Below, in pieces: positions 1 to 8,002 of a stretch of 11,374 nt of DNA; the first letter of the stretch is position 1; each line of letters starts with the position of its first letter. This stretch comes from Asterionellopsis glacialis (Eukaryota > Bacillariophyta > Plagiogrammaphyceae > Rhaphoneidales > Asterionellopsidaceae): positions 1 to 11,374 of the forward strand of contig WKLE02002289.1 in assembly GCA_014885115.2 (NCBI GenBank). The letters are read 5' to 3'. The position numbers and the translations under genes were made by a program. Under the pieces are notes generated by a model. It ran no database searches and had not been told where the DNA came from. It saw only the letters and a program-made list of their open reading frames with translations.

Positions 1-797
1 ATCACGTGGATTTATGGTACTTACATTTTCATTTGACACGAAAGGTACTCAATTTCTACGTGTCATCGTACAAACTGGCTAATAGATATCGGCACTCTTT
101 GGGTCGACTAGTACAGGTAATGCGGGACGGGACCCCTTGTACCTGTACACCCCTCGCTCCAGAGGTCTAGGACTAGGCCTACTGCAGTAACCTGTCACCA
201 GGTACATAGGACGATAATTTACTTCGTAAAATGATAGAGAGTATCTTGATTGGGCAGAAATGGCAGCCCGCTCGCCCTATCATCTATGAGCAGACTATTC
301 CATTTGAAATGACCCCGTTCTCAACAATAATCTCTGTGAAAGACTACTAGGTATTATGTCTATATGGAACGTGGGTAATTTACTTAGACTAAGCACCTTT
401 TCGATATGAAAGCCGCTGACACCAAAGGCTGACACAGGTACAGTCAGTACCGTAGGACCTATGTAGTATTTAGTCACGTCTACTCCTACAAAATAAACAA
501 TATTAAACACAGTTTGTTGTCAGGATACTAAATGTCCGTACTTAAGTTGAGAGTTTTTTGCCGGGTTTGCGGCGAGTAGGTTTGCGGTCACAAGCAGGTC
601 AAAAGTCATCAACATCAATATCATACTGTATTGTGTGATCTCGCAAGTCCCGTGGATCATTCTCTGAGCAATTGAAGAACCTCCATAAAATTTTCCATTG
701 CGAAAATCATTCATTCTTTTCTGTTGATTGACACCACAAACCATTCTTGGAACTTCAAGATCATTCTCACTCCTCCCCCAGAAGAACCTTGTCCACC
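1..797. other. Intergenic/upstream region of the secreted-protein gene
   Basis: No supported gene is seen in this 0.8-kb stretch. The minus-strand reading at 295-510 lacks an ATG start. The one at 520-744 starts with ATG and encodes 74 residues, but has no recognisable motif and sits head to head with the gene at 798, only 53 bp away. The last 100 bp presumably hold the promoter and 5' leader of the downstream gene; I saw no clear TATA box. Confidence 0.4.
111..148. repeat. 9-bp inverted repeat in left intergenic DNA
   Basis: GTACAGGTA at 111-119 is matched by its exact reverse complement TACCTGTAC at 140-148, with a 20-nt GC-richer spacer. It could fold as a hairpin, but nothing nearby gives it a function. 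The flanking DNA (1-500) is rich in GGTAC/GTACC words and may be decayed repetitive DNA; this is a visual impression only. Confidence 0.4.
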
Positions 798-1304
798 ATG
801 ATTAGTAATCAAATTCGTTTTCTTCTTGTTGTTGCTTTTGTCGCATGCACCGCAGCAGAAAACGACCAAGAAGCCAACTTTTTTTCTTACCTTCGTCGGG
901 AGTTAGGCGTTAAAAGAAATCCCAAAGCAAATGCCAAAGCCCAAGGACCCAAGAATCCCAAGGCCCAAGGACCTAAAACCGGTCTTGGATTCTTCAAGAA
1001 GGAATGTTACTCACTTTCGGGTAGTTCAGATGCATGCTCGGCTAATTTGGATTGCAAATTTTGTGATGCTGGAGGAATATGCATCCCAGCATCGATGGCT
1101 TGCTGCAAGTATGCAGTTGATGAAACTGCCTGTACTGGTTTGGACGACGGTTGCGAATGGTCTCCAGATCCAGATTCATCAGATGAAGATGCTGGCGATT
1201 GTGAAGCAATCGATTGTGATGACATTGACGTCGAAGGTGATTGTACCGCATTGGATCGTTGCGAATGGGATACGGAGGATGGGGAATGTGGAAGGAAAAA
1301 ATAA
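798..1304 (+). CDS. Secreted acidic Cys-rich protein with CxW-type repeats and a Lys-repeat segment
   Basis: Predicted 168-residue protein of unknown function. The frame is open from a TTG at 747, but the ATG at 798 is chosen because CACC precedes it and a clean signal peptide begins there: a hydrophobic stretch at residues 6-17, with likely cleavage after Ala20. Residues 33-68 are basic and contain RREL, then a doubled KAQGPK (47-52 and 55-60, the first preceded by A46). The rest is acidic with 14 cysteines in three related units: C70-C95, C102-C135 and C140-C164. Each has the pattern C-x(8-9)-C-[ST]-x-L-x(2-3)-C-[KE]-[FW]. The first unit ends CKFC, resembling the CxWC core of PSI domains; the others keep EW but lose the fourth Cys. 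The cysteines suggest disulfide bonding in the secretory pathway or outside the cell. Cell-wall or silica association is possible, from the RxL site plus spaced lysines, but unproven. No intron is needed. Confidence 0.75.
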   Translation: MISNQIRFLLVVAFVACTAAENDQEANFFSYLRRELGVKRNPKANAKAQGPKNPKAQGPKTGLGFFKKECYSLSGSSDACSANLDCKFCDAGGICIPASMACCKYAVDETACTGLDDGCEWSPDPDSSDEDAGDCEAIDCDDIDVEGDCTALDRCEWDTEDGECGRKK

Positions 1305-1392
1305 TTTAACATCACTTCGTCGTGAAAGTTTCTAAAACGGCAGATCATTGCGTAGTAAGAAGGTATCTAATATTTAAAGTGAAAGAGTGATA

Positions 1393-1413
1393 TGATTTGA
1401 TTTGATTTGATTT
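1393..1413. repeat. (TGATT)n microsatellite
   Basis: About four copies of a TGATT pentamer lie just downstream of the secreted-protein stop codon, probably in its 3' UTR or just beyond it. Simple repeat; no function inferred. Confidence 0.7.
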
Positions 1414-1629
1414 CATATACATCATAATTTCTAGTAGAATATCTAATTTGATGAAACACGGAGGGAGCTTTAAATTTTCCATTTTGTTATATTACTTCAA
1501 TTCAGTGTTGTTTCGCACAAAGTTAAAGGAACATGATGCGAAGTAGTTTGAATTTTAGTTGCTTGTGGGTCTACCTACTCTTGTGGAGAGTTCTGAAAAG
1601 ATGCATCCTTTCCGTTGCGGGAACATCAT

Positions 1630-1642
1630 GGGGGGGGGGGGG
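1630..1642. repeat. Poly-G run of 13
   Basis: A run of thirteen G interrupts otherwise AT-rich intergenic DNA and is flanked by CAT and CAG. Its length is prone to replication and sequencing error, so the exact number should not be trusted. Confidence 0.8.
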
Positions 1643-2471
1643 CAGAACCTTTCCATGGAGTCCCCCAGTCGTATCAAAAACGTACGAGTAAAGTGTACGA
1701 ATGCACACCTACTGGCGATCCTAGACTAGTCCTAGAGTTACTAGTAACAGTGTGTACCCAAAAAACTAAAAAATAGTCTCGCCCAAAAAAGAAGTACTTT
1801 ATATCACTGACGAAAGATACCATTCCCCTGTTCGTTGATTGGGTCAGATTCCTGGAGAGAGCCATGACCAGCAGTCATTTTGTATTTAAATATATGAAAG
1901 TGCCGATCATCACTTATGAAAACACTCCGAAAGTTAGAGGCTATGATGTGACACTATCGATCTGAACAAGAAATTTGGATGGTGCATTTGAAATAGGGTA
2001 GATGCATGCATTTCCAGAGACTGTGACGACGTAGACGCATGTATGCATTTCGTATATAGATATTTGAACTTTACATTTCACCTAATCATTATTATTTTTA
2101 TTTTCAAAGTATTGTAGTCCTCAATGTCATTTGGATGACACCTGTGTATGATTTGTTATCGTGCTTTTGATGCTTTTGATGTATACTGTCAAAGGATACT
2201 TTCTTGAATGGCTAATTTGAAATCTGAAAGGATAAAGTGTATAGGATAAAAAGTAAATATATTCTATCTAATTTTAAAAAAAGACATACAAAGGGCTCGA
2301 TTTACAGATACACAATGTTGTATTGTAAGTCAGCCCCATCATAAATTCTCACACTACATCTTTACAAAATTGTTTCTTACATGACATACACGTTCAAAGT
2401 GCACAATATAGTACTAATGACTGTATGTACTCCTCCAAGTAAACACCTTTGGCGGTTTTTGTGCATGGTTT

Positions 2472-2496
2472 ATTGTATATGTGGTGCATATACAAT
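2472..2496 (-). repeat. Perfect 10-bp hairpin downstream of the kinase gene
   Basis: ATTGTATATG (2472-2481) and CATATACAAT (2487-2496) are exact reverse complements around a 5-nt loop. It lies 134 nt past the stop codon of the minus-strand kinase gene, so it could fold in that gene's 3' UTR or mark its 3' end. No T-run follows on the minus strand. The stem is AT-rich, so moderate stability is expected. Confidence 0.5.
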
Positions 2497-2629
2497 GTTT
2501 TTACTTTGTTGATTTTCTCCCTTTCGAATTATTGTCTCTATAATATATAAATATGAAAAAATACCATTTTCATTCACACCTTTTGCCGGGAAAATGGTTT
2601 TCTCTTCTTCTTCTCGAAGCATCATGTTT

Positions 2630-3350
2630 TTAGGTTCCAAACAAATCAGGTTCCGAATCTTGTGACTGTGATTGTTGCGTAGGCGTTGCGGTCGTTGCAG
2701 AAGGTTTTTTAGTTTGTGCTACAGGTCTCATTAGACGTCCAATAGCCAACAATTGTTGCCATACATTTTCAGGTGTACCTGAACAATCCAAGTTGACAAT
2801 GGGTACATGTTGTTCACGTAACCATTCCATAGTTTTATCATGATACTTATGATATACTCGTAATCGTCGCAAGGCTGTATCAATATTATCATCCGAACGT
2901 TGGGTGGAAGAGGATTCACGTCCACGTTTAATGATCCGTTCCATCAAGATGGTATCATCACATTCTAAATGCAATGCCAATTCGGGTACACCCATCAAGT
3001 CCACAAGGTCGGAAGCATTTTCCAAGGACCGGGGAAATCCATCTAATATAATACGTTTGCCAGGATGGGATCGCATACGACGTCTCATCAAGGTAACCAT
3101 GACAGCACTTGATACTAATTCACCACGTGCCATAATGGCCGCCACCTCCCGTCCCAAGGGTGTGTCACGTTCAACTTCATCGCGTAATAAGTCACCAGAA
3201 CTTAAATGTACAACACCACATTGAGATGCAAGACGGTCGCATAAGAGTCCCTTTCCTGATCCAGGACCTCCAACCACTAATACGATACGTGCAGGTGAAT
3301 CACCTAAAATTTGATCGGCACCTCTTAAAAATGCCTACATAGTTGAGAGG

Positions 3351-3395
<45 letters not shown>

Positions 3396-3985
3396 GATTG
3401 TGTACTACGTTGTTAGAAAGAGAGAGAGAGATATATCATGACAATGTCTATGGTGGATGCACAAGAGAAGGATTGAAAACGTACCTGTAATCCAATTTTA
3501 CCATTTCCATTGGAATCTACAGCATCAAAAAGTCGTTGGAGTGTATCATCGTCAGGACGTTCACCGATACTGTTAAGTACGGCACGAACACCATCAATAT
3601 TTAAATAAGATTCGCAATTTTCTTCTTGTTCTTTTTGATCGGCGGGGATGGCAAATTGATGATACAAATCAGCTACAGCATCTAATTCTGTATCGGCAAA
3701 GGCAGCTGATCCAGGTTTGGATGGGTCGCCGAATTTTAAATTTTGTTGTTGTGACAGCTCATCCGAGGACCATGTTTGAAAGGATCTATAATCTGAGGAA
3801 GACGAGGAAGGGGTTGATGAAGACCCGCTTCCGCCAGGTGTTGTACTACTCAATGACCGTTGAAAAGTAACGACCCTTGAAGTGATGGCAAACTGATGGC
3901 TGCTGCCGGAGGAGGAGGAAGAAGCAACTGCTCTTCGTAAGGCTGTCCCCAAGACACGCTTGGATACACTACTACTGCTCAACAT
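2630..3985 (-). CDS. EF-hand/nucleoside monophosphate kinase fusion (adenylate or UMP-CMP kinase type), two exons
   Basis: Join of 3985-3485 (167 codons) and 3334-2630 (234 codons plus stop) gives 401 residues; the splice is phase 0. The enzyme should transfer phosphate from ATP to AMP or a pyrimidine NMP. Residues 1-48 are Ser/Arg-rich with almost no acidic residues, resembling a mitochondrial targeting sequence. Residues ~98-178 form an EF-hand pair: the first loop is degenerate, the second is DSNGNGKIGLQA at 157-168. The kinase follows: P-loop GGPGSGKG 189-196 (Lys195), SSGDLLR 212-218, DGFPRS 265-270, and a short LID around 303-317 with Arg313 and DDN. The short LID fits AK1/UMP-CMP kinases, not bacterial AK; the substrate cannot be fixed by eye. 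The C-terminal ~28 residues are Ser/Thr/Gln-rich. The ATG at 3985 is the first in frame. Divergent from the CK2-beta gene. Position 12 of the second EF loop is Ala instead of Glu. Confidence 0.88.
3335..3484 (-). other. Intron of the EF-hand/NMP kinase gene
   Basis: The 150-bp intron reads CAG|GTACGT at the donor and TATGTAG|GCA at the acceptor on the minus strand. Splicing restores one frame from the EF-hand into the kinase P-loop. The exon-2 frame has no ATG before the P-loop, which supports the joining. The intron falls between positions 11 and 12 of the second EF-hand loop. Without splicing, translation runs 23 codons into the intron and stops at 3413, giving a 190-residue EF-hand-only product. 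Confidence 0.88.
3354..3392. repeat. (GA)n microsatellite inside the intron
   Basis: About 19 GA units on the plus strand. In the transcript this is a (UC)n tract ending about 19 nt before the 3' splice site, so it probably forms the polypyrimidine tract. A second short GA run lies at 3418-3430, still within the intron. Copy number is likely variable between strains. Confidence 0.85.
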
Positions 3986-4321
3986 AATTATAATCCGCTC
4001 TTGTTAGTAGTTCGGTAGTTCTATTGTTTCTTTCTTGCTACCGTACTTTGTTTGATGTGAGTCTTTTTACTTCGGAGGACAACAGAAATAAGTAAAATTA
4101 CTGTAAAATTATATGATGAAGCACGAACTAATTACTAGGTATTCTGCGACTCCACATCACACCCACACAAAATGCAAGCACTTACACGCAAAATACAAAA
4201 CTCCAATCATGGGTTTGTGTCGTGCTTCTCGCTCTTTTTTTTCATTTTTTGTCTTGGGTTCGATTGTTGAGTACTGATTGTACATGGTATTTACGAGATA
4301 AATATCGTTGATAAATACCAG

Positions 4322-4339
4322 ACGCGTAAATAGACGCGT
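4322..4339. promoter_or_regulatory. Pair of ACGCGT boxes
   Basis: ACGCGT occurs at 4322-4327 and 4334-4339, embedded in a direct repeat AGACGCGT-type unit with 12-bp period. In yeasts this hexamer is the MluI cell-cycle box bound by MBF upstream of S-phase and nucleotide-synthesis genes. Relevance to this alga is unproven; the pair lies about 340 bp upstream of the NMP kinase start. Confidence 0.3.
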
Positions 4340-4629
4340 CGATACACCACCGCATAGTGACGCACAAGTTGCAGGCATTTAGCGATACAGTTGCGTTGGT
4401 TTTGCTCGGAACTTTACCGGTTGGCCACATTACTCAGCAAAGAGATTCTTCTACAGCGTTCTACAAGACTCCAATGTACTGACAGTCAGTTCTTCCGATA
4501 TTCTCGCGTTCTACTCTCCGGAAGAATGGCCCACATGAATTAGAAACATTCCGAATCTACCAGGTAACCGTTGAGATAATAAACGTTATTTAAGCGTTAA
4601 ATTAAAAAAAATATAGCTGTATTCATTGG

Positions 4630-4639
4630 TGACGTGTCA
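4630..4639. promoter_or_regulatory. bZIP-type TGACGT/ACGTG element
   Basis: TGACGTGTCA is nearly palindromic and contains a TGACGT half-site, the class bound by bZIP factors; TGACGT, with TGACGC and ACGTCA, was described as a CO2/cAMP-responsive element in the diatom Phaeodactylum. It lies about 450 bp upstream of the CK2-beta start. A single hexamer match is weak evidence. Confidence 0.25.
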
Positions 4640-5091
4640 AAAAATCGGATCTTTACTCGCGATGCTTTGCGCAGGTGACACCCAACCATATGTCACTGAT
4701 TTTTTCACAGTTTTTTTCTCCTCCCGTACGCGGTAGGACCTAGTAGTGTTCGTCTTTGGTTCGTGTGTAAAAAAGTCCTTTCGAACTTTGCTTTCACTTT
4801 GGCACCGAACGACGCCTGCCAAAAGAACGAACGAATGGTATCCTTGGACTTTTTTCTTTCTTTCTCACACCCAGGCTACCCGCTGCTGTGCACTCGAAAC
4901 GAAACGACATCTACACAAACACAAGGAAGTCGTACGTAGAACTCTAGGAACTGTGCTCAATTGGCGTTGCCTACCTATTTATAAAAACAATCAGTTGTTA
5001 ACTTTTGCTGCCAATCAAGGACCCGAGGCTCCCACGGTACTTCTCAACGATACACGAATATTATTTGGTGTCAAACAGTATTTAACAGAAA

Positions 5092-5411
5092 ATGAAACAT
5101 TCAACGCAACTCAAGAATCAGTACCATTTTTTCGCATCTTACAATGTTAGTTTATTGCTACTATTATTGGCAACTACAACGAGAAAAACAATAACAACAA
5201 AATGGACGAGTCATCAGAATCATGTGGAACAACACCACTTAGGAGCAGTCACCTATCTAGGTTTAGCAGCAGCAGAAGCAGCTTCTACAAACCATCCTTC
5301 TACTAGAAGAAGGACTTCTTCTTCTTCTGTCACATCTCATCGTCGACGTACAACTACTCGTAATAGTTATCACCCCAATCGTCAAATCCTTGACCACAAT
5401 AATAACAACAG

Positions 5412-5443
<32 letters not shown>

Positions 5444-7726
5444 ATGTAAATACAGAAAGTGAGAATGCTAGTAGTGTTGTAGATAATGATGATGATTTGA
5501 TGAATACAGTTGGTTTATTTGAATTTGAAGATGAACAAGAAGATGATATTATTTCAGCATTAGCACAAGCAGACAGCAGTAAGAATAATGACATTGATGA
5601 TGATGACGACGATGATGCCGATGCATACTCATTACTCTCTAAAAAGAAAAAGTTAAAAAGAAGAGGACAAGAGAAACAATATCAACATCAACGTACTAAT
5701 ACACGAAAGTCTTATGGTACCAATAGTCGTAGTTTCAGTACTGGTTCAAAAAGACGATCTACCAAAACAAAACGATCTTCTAAGACTAGGAGTAATAAGA
5801 AAAAGAAGCATACTAGTAACGTAGACAATATTGCGTATCCTAGTGGATGCAATAATGATGGTAATGATCAAGCCGATACTAGTAATCTCGCAGCGACAAA
5901 ATCACTGTCAATGCCATTCAGAGACGAAGCACAACAACAAAGTAAGCAAATTGACACTAGTATGAATATAAAAGGAAATAATCTTCAAAAGCAGCAGTCA
6001 TCAATGACATCGGCATCCATTCCAGAGTCTTCAAAACGACCTACTGCCGCGGCTGCAACTGCTACACGCACAAAAGTAGTCCACGAAGAAAAAGAAAATA
6101 ATAATGAGAGTATCTTGTCCAAGACAATGGAACAACAACAAAGTCCAACATCAGTTGACATTTCATCCTCAACTGCAGGCACCATCAAAACTGAAAGACC
6201 AACAACAACAACAGCAATAGAAACAAGTACAAGTACTGCTACCCCAGCTAGAAAGCCATTCTTTCCAACTGACAGTCATACTACAAGCACATCGCATCAA
6301 CAGCAAAAGGAGAGGCATCCTTCACACCCATCATCTATACAGTACACAAAACTACCGCAGGTATCTTCGACTGAAGCTTTTACTCCCTCGTCGTCATCTT
6401 TTTCCACTATTCAACGCTCATATGGCATACCACAACAGTCTAGTACTACTGGTCCTAGCGGTCATTCACAAGTAAGGGCAAGGGCAACAACAGCACCATC
6501 GTCACCCACTGCTACTACAACCACTAATGCTGTAACAACGACTTCTGCTGGCAGTGGCATTGCAGCACAGTCTACAGCTGCACCTACTAGTAGCAGTAGG
6601 AGACCAGCTCGACTACAACAACAGCATCCATACTCGCCCCCGCCTGCAACTGCTGCTGTTGCTGCAGCTGCTGCGGTTGCACAACAACAGCAGCAACAAC
6701 AAGTTCGACAACTTATTCCTGCTACATCTACAACACCATGGGTACGCCAGTTCTTATCGACAAGACCAAAGGATGCACTGTTACCAATTCCACGTGAATA
6801 TTTGTCAGATGGATTCAATTTAGTCCAATTAGCACCAATTGTAGAACGTTTGGCCATGATAGAAGCAAGTAAAGGTGGAAGAAGTACTAAAAATAATAAT
6901 GGTGTTGCTGCTGCCACTTCGGCACCCGGTGTTGCTGCTACTACTACTAGTACAACCAGTACAAAGTCGTCCTCTTTTCCATTCTACAAAAATGCATTAC
7001 GACTTATATTGATGGAAGAAGATAATGTATCTGCACCACCATATATTCAACGGGCAGCGGAAGCATTGTATTTATTAGTACATGCAAGATACATTATTTC
7101 ACCTCGTGGACTTGATATGGTTCGACGTGTCTTAAAAAGTTCAAAATCTATGGAACCTGTCTTTGGACGTTGTCCAAGATCTGGATGTCGTGGTATGCCA
7201 CTGTTGCCAATGGGTGAAACAGATGATTATGATTTTTCAACGAGTCCTATGACAAGAGCTAAACGATATTGTTGTTGTTGTGGAGAGGTAAGTTTTCTTT
7301 GAAATCTGATAGTTGTGCGTCGGGAATACAATCAAGTTCAACAAGATGGTCAATTTGCTAATTTTTTTTTGCCAATGTTTCGTCTGCGTCTGTGCGTCTC
7401 GATAATATTAAACATAGAAATTCTTCATGTGGGATTCTAAGATTGACGGATGTGCTTGGGGTCCATCATTTTGTCACTTGTTTCTCATGACCTACGGAGA
7501 AGAAGTGTTTCCAGAACTTGTAACAATACGAACTGCAGAAGAATTTGTTCCAAAATCGGAAAGGACTGTTACACCAACAGTGTTTGGTTTTCGATTACAT
7601 CCCACAGCAAAGGTAAGATACCCAACTAGAGAGGCATCTTATCATCCACCATCACAAATACAACAGCATGCTCGACAAGCTGCTACCCCCACAGCTGCCA
7701 CAACTTCTGTTCAACAACAGCGATGA
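5092..7726 (+). CDS. CSNK2B: Casein kinase 2 regulatory (beta) subunit with a very long low-complexity N-terminal extension, two exons
   Basis: Join of 5092-7287 (732 codons) and 7418-7726 (102 codons plus stop) gives 834 residues, versus about 215 in human CK2-beta. The beta subunit dimerises through its zinc ribbon and binds catalytic CK2-alpha to form the Ser/Thr kinase holoenzyme. The core begins near Trp550: EYLSDGFNL (compare DYIQDKFNL in human), a low-complexity insert 593-631, the helix with HARYI, zinc ligands C694/C699 (CPRSGC) and C727/C730 (CCCC), then IDGCAWGPSF and the alpha-docking strand FGFRLHP at 788-794. The classical acidic loop is nearly absent. The extension carries Asp runs (108-117, 169-175), basic NLS-like clusters (184-191, 220-239), Thr/Ser/Pro-rich stretches, poly-Ala and a seven-Gln run. 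The ATG at 5092, preceded by AAA, is the first in frame; a downstream start or missing leader exon is possible. The core identity is secure; the N-terminus is less so. Confidence 0.87.
5413..5442 (+). repeat. (GAT)10 trinucleotide repeat in CK2-beta coding sequence
   Basis: Ten uninterrupted GAT codons encode Asp108-Asp117 of the CK2-beta extension. Because all ten use the same codon, slippage is likely and length variation between alleles is expected. The later Asp run (about 5596-5616) mixes GAT and GAC and should be more stable. Confidence 0.85.
6633..6701 (+). repeat. Poly-Ala/poly-Gln tract in CK2-beta coding sequence
   Basis: A GCN-rich stretch encoding mostly Ala is followed directly by seven CAA/CAG codons (Gln) at 6681-6701, just before the conserved CK2-beta core. 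Codons are mixed. The tract looks like a flexible linker between the disordered extension and the folded domain. Confidence 0.7.
7288..7417 (+). other. Intron of the CK2-beta gene
   Basis: A 130-bp intron with consensus donor GAG|GTAAGT and acceptor ACATAG|AAA, phase 0. It splits the zinc-ribbon region right after the CCCCGE motif. Splicing joins CGE to KFFMWDSKIDG, matching the order of the CK2-beta zinc domain in other eukaryotes, whereas the unspliced frame ends five codons later. Typical size for algal introns. Confidence 0.9.
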
Positions 7727-8002
7727 GATTTCTTGTTTCTGCAGAGACTACATGTGAGTGCATTGTGAGAATTGTTTCTCATGGCTATGCAGTAAGCACT
7801 GCACTCTAAACTCAGCACAGTAATGTAACCTATAGATGCCAACATTTTAAAATATCTTGGTTCAAAGATTTTTAAATCTGATAACTTAAAAGTGCAGGGT
7901 ACCAAATTTCATTAATTCTTTAAGTCAACCCTGGCGTTCTTGTAATGCAGAACAAACCATTCAAAGGTTGCTTACTCTAAGTTTCGTGAATCACGATGTA
8001 TT

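Larger units (their letters stand above)
1305..2629. other. Intergenic region between convergent genes
   Basis: This 1.3-kb AT-rich stretch should hold the 3' UTRs of the secreted-protein gene (+) and the kinase gene (-). It contains a TTTGA microsatellite, a 13-G run and two small hairpins, one listed separately and one TGTCAT/ATGACA at 2125-2140. The only ATG-initiated reading above 60 codons (minus, 1865-1674) shows no family motif. No RNA gene was recognised. Confidence 0.45.
3986..5091. promoter_or_regulatory. Shared upstream region of the divergent kinase and CK2-beta genes
   Basis: The two start codons face away from each other across 1.1 kb with no supported gene between. Visible words include paired ACGCGT (listed separately), TGACGC at 4358-4363, TGACGT within the near-palindrome TGACGTGTCA at 4630-4639, and ACTGAC-A-GTCAGT at 4478-4490. 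A 34-codon upstream ORF (4835-4939), out of frame with CK2-beta, would lie in its leader if transcription starts before it. A GTACGT donor-like site at 4933 and a CAATCAG acceptor-like site near 4992 could define a short leader intron, but this is speculative. No TATA box or start site could be assigned. Confidence 0.45.

Noticed and set aside
295..510. Minus-strand 71-codon reading
   Set aside because: Begins at GTG, not ATG; no family features and no splice context.
520..744. Minus-strand 74-codon ATG ORF head to head with the secreted-protein gene
   Set aside because: No recognisable motif or targeting signal, repetitive Met/Leu composition, and it would start 53 bp from an opposing well-supported start codon. 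Likely chance.
931..1335. Second plus-strand reading over the secreted-protein gene
   Set aside because: Shifted frame of the real gene, without signal peptide or patterned cysteines.
166..1736. TCTAGGACTAG at 166-176 and its reverse complement at 1726-1736 as transposon ends
   Set aside because: Only 11 bp, CTAG-rich, no target duplication and no transposase; the interval contains an ordinary gene.
4255..4270. GGGTTCGATT resembling a tRNA T-arm
   Set aside because: No matching acceptor stem, D-arm or anticodon arm could be found around it.
4737..5150. Open plus-strand frame of about 134 codons before CK2-beta
   Set aside because: No ATG in frame; GTG is not an expected eukaryotic start, and the frame overlaps the CK2-beta start out of phase. 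Considered as an upstream exon, but no splice joins it cleanly to the CK2-beta frame.
6462..6917. Minus-strand 151-codon reading opposite CK2-beta
   Set aside because: It is the antisense of the Ala/Gln/Thr repeats, giving poly-Cys/Ala strings; a shadow of low-complexity coding sequence.
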